From: an uncultured Pelagibacteraceae bacterium
GTDB lineage: Bacteria; Pseudomonadota; Alphaproteobacteria; Pelagibacterales; Pelagibacteraceae
Direction: 5' to 3'
DNA: 38,646 nucleotides
Assembly (NCBI GenBank): GCA_902514805.1
Contig: CABXSF010000007.1
Coordinates: forward strand, 1 to 38,646
The notes under the pieces are model-generated. The model saw only the letters and a list, made by a program, of their open reading frames with translations, was not told the origin of the DNA and made no database searches. Both the position numbers and the translations under genes were made by a program. Below, piece after piece: positions 37,901 to 38,646 of this stretch (positions within the stretch are counted from its first letter, which is position 1; each line of letters starts with the position of its first letter).

Positions 37901-38191
37901 GTTTAATGCCGTTTGCCCACCCATTGTAGGTAGAATGGCATTAGGTTTTTCCTTCTTAATAATTTCTTCGAGTGCTTCTATAGATATTGGCTCAATGTAT
38001 GTTTGATCTGCAACTTCAGGATCTGTCATTATTGTTGCAGGATTTGAATTGACTAAAACAACTTTATAGCCTTCATCTTTAAGTGCTTTACATGCTTGTG
38101 TTCCTGAGTAATCGAATTCACATGCTTGACCTATAATGATCGGACCAGCACCAATTACCAAAATTTTTTTAATGTCTTTTCTTTTTGGCAT
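34967..38191 (-). CDS. carB: Carbamoyl-phosphate synthase large subunit
   Basis: Builds carbamoyl phosphate for arginine and pyrimidines from bicarbonate, ammonia (from CarA) and two ATP. 1074 aa, full length. The N-terminal half starts [23 protein letters not shown], with its ATP-grasp domain ([34 protein letters not shown]). The second half repeats the pattern ([53 protein letters not shown]). The last 140 residues are the allosteric MGS-like domain ([29 protein letters not shown]). Overlaps the carA end by 23 bases and the convergent oxygenase end by four. Confidence 0.98.
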   Translation of the reverse strand: MPKRKDIKKILVIGAGPIIIGQACEFDYSGTQACKALKDEGYKVVLVNSNPATIMTDPEVADQTYIEPISIEALEEIIKKEKPNAILPTMGGQTALNLALKAEKNGLLKKYKIELIGANSKAIANAEDRKRFRKNMSDIGIDLPKSEILNNFKNASKCLKKIGLPAIIRPSFTLGGLGGGIARTKKDFFKIVKGGLHESPQNQVLVEECLDGWKEFEMEVVRDKNDNCIIVCSIENIDPMGIHTGDSVTIAPALTLTDKEYQVMRNASIACLRKIGVETGGSNVQFAINPKNGRMVIIEMNPRVSRSSALASKATGFPIAKVAAKLAVGYTLDELQNEITKVTPASFEPTIDYIVTKIPRFTFEKFKDTKAILGTSMRSVGEAMAIGRNFKESFQKALVSLEIGLSGLDDIFNYSKKEIIKKLRENIPNKLLLIAEAFRKKVSLDKIYKLSKVDPWFLNQIKEIVEDENRIKVNGLPKNYIEFNRVKSCGFSDKRLSKLTKLKEGVVKRKRKVLKVVPVFKKVDTCAAEFKSFTPYMYSTYQRNFALNSECEADPSNKKKIIILGGGPNRIGQGIEFDYCCCQASFSLKDAGYETIMINCNPETVSTDYDTSDRLYFEPLIDEYVENIILKEKSKGNLLGIIAQFGGQTPIKLAKFLDENKLPILGTQYSSIDLAEDRDRFRDLLIKLNLKQAESGIAKSFNSAVKIARKIGLPVVVRPSYVLGGRAMEIVHDEDQLKKFIKQAFDASENNPILIDKFIDNAMEVDVDAIADGKDVYVAGIMQHIEEAGIHSGDSACCLPPVSIKENILKEIKVQTRKLALAMGVKGFLNIQFAIKKDQIFVIEVNPRASRTVPFVSKANGIPLAKIASRIMAGEKLTKYNLKYKKNKRYAVKEAVFPFNKFPDSDVLLGPEMKSTGEVMGFDEDFGMAVAKSQIAASNSLPVGGMAFLSVKDSHKQEIIGIAQSLKKFGFTISATKGTSKVLNNNGIKCKTINKVSSGRPHIVDILNSKKISLVINTGGGNSEHRINDAKALRRGALANKIPYCTNMSTAYSFLEAIKSLKTKKLGVKSIQDI

Positions 38192-38646
38192 ATTTTTTTA
38201 CTTCCACGATAAAGTTGTTAAATAGATAATGACTGTCCTGAGGACCTGGATTTGACTCAGGGTGATACTGCACAGAAAAAACTGGTTTATTTTTTAACTT
38301 GATCCCTTCAATACTGTTGTCAAATAACGATCTATGAGTGATTTCGATTTTAGATGGCAAATTATTTTTGGTAACCTCAAATCCATGATTTTGACTTGTT
38401 ATTTCAACTTTTTTATTTTTCAGATTCTTTACAGGATGGTTTGCGCCCCTGTGCCCTAATTTCATTTTTTTGGTTTTACCGCCTAAAGCAAGAGCTAATA
38501 ATTGATGACCAAGACAAATTCCAAAAATTGGCAAACCTTTTCTGATAAGATTTTTTATAATTTTAATTGCATATATACCTGTGGCCGCAGGATCACCAGG
38601 GCCATTTGACAAAAAAACTCCACTTGGTTTAAGTGACATAATATAT
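38169..38646 (-). CDS. carA: Carbamoyl-phosphate synthase small subunit (5' part beyond window)
   Basis: C-terminal glutaminase half of CarA, open to the right edge of the window, so the true start lies outside. The internal Met at 38639 is not the start because the frame continues upstream. [15 protein letters not shown], the nucleophile elbow [16 protein letters not shown] (catalytic Cys in GICLGHQ), [12 protein letters not shown], and [14 protein letters not shown] with the catalytic His and Glu are all present. It supplies ammonia from glutamine to CarB. Its stop lies 23 bases inside carB, so the subunits are translationally coupled. The C-terminus ([10 protein letters not shown]) is lysine rich. 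Confidence 0.96.
   Translation of the reverse strand, partial: YIMSLKPSGVFLSNGPGDPAATGIYAIKIIKNLIRKGLPIFGICLGHQLLALALGGKTKKMKLGHRGANHPVKNLKNKKVEITSQNHGFEVTKNNLPSKIEITHRSLFDNSIEGIKLKNKPVFSVQYHPESNPGPQDSHYLFNNFIVEVKKYAKKKRH

Noticed and set aside
35070..38006. Plus-strand ORFs antisense to carB (89-107 codons)
   Set aside because: carB is continuous and fully conserved on the other strand; these have no recognisable domains or start signals.

Overview
The window is about 38.6 kb of very AT-rich, tightly packed bacterial chromosome. Gene content and order point to an alphaproteobacterium of the SAR11 / Candidatus Pelagibacter type. This is inferred from the mutY-dciA-dsbA-smc, lgt-midA-pgeF-prs-rplY-pth-ychF and petABC blocks, a CcrM methylase, a PetP/PetR-like regulator pair, and lysine/asparagine/isoleucine-rich proteins with long A and T runs. 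I see no mobile elements, phage genes, CRISPR arrays, rRNA genes or integrases. It reads as streamlined core genome with no gene-free stretch longer than 65 bases.

Layout, left to right. (1) Positions 1-3044, minus strand: dciA, a DsbA-like thiol protein and smc (cut off at the left edge), all linked to chromosome replication, segregation or folding. (2) 3043-5170, plus: mutY and an FAD monooxygenase. (3) 5161-7551, minus: a family-4-like uracil-DNA glycosylase, rnhB and ccrM. (4) 7594-11488, plus: a TPR lipoprotein-like or periplasmic protein, ispE, tRNA-Gln(TTG) and the CCA-adding enzyme. (5) 11485-13265, minus: trmL, hemF, greA. (6) 13331-15896, plus: petABC, the cytochrome bc1 complex. 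(7) 15873-21820, minus: one long run lgt, midA, pgeF, prs, rplY, pth, ychF. (8) 21865-22107, plus: ubiK. (9) 22085-24486, minus: a MarR regulator, an OmpR-type regulator and a histidine kinase, resembling PetP/PetR plus a kinase. (10) 24552-25433, plus: ilvE. (11) 25434-31167, minus: uvrB, a pteridine-reductase-like SDR, folB, uvrC, pgsA. (12) 31204-32403, plus: an aspartate-type aminotransferase. (13) 32407-33351, minus: trxB. (14) 33373-34970, plus: an ELM1-family protein and a small 2OG-Fe(II) oxygenase. (15) 34967-38646, minus: carA (cut at the right edge) and carB.

Themes. Genome maintenance is dense here: smc, dciA, mutY, UDG, rnhB, ccrM, and uvrB with uvrC in one operon. Respiration appears twice, as petABC and as a PetPR-like regulator set, and both upstream regions carry a similar AT-rich site. 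All seven convergent gene pairs overlap, abut or lie 3 bases apart, so no conventional terminators fit between them.

Most worth checking: an Smc that reaches its C-terminal ATPase half without any visible hinge; a sigma70-like ccrM promoter with GANTC sites in its spacer and -10 element; the shared AT-rich site at petABC and petPR/ilvE; a tRNA gene three bases ahead of the CCA-enzyme gene; and the two-gene ELM1 / 2OG-oxygenase unit. I found no clear large undescribed system.
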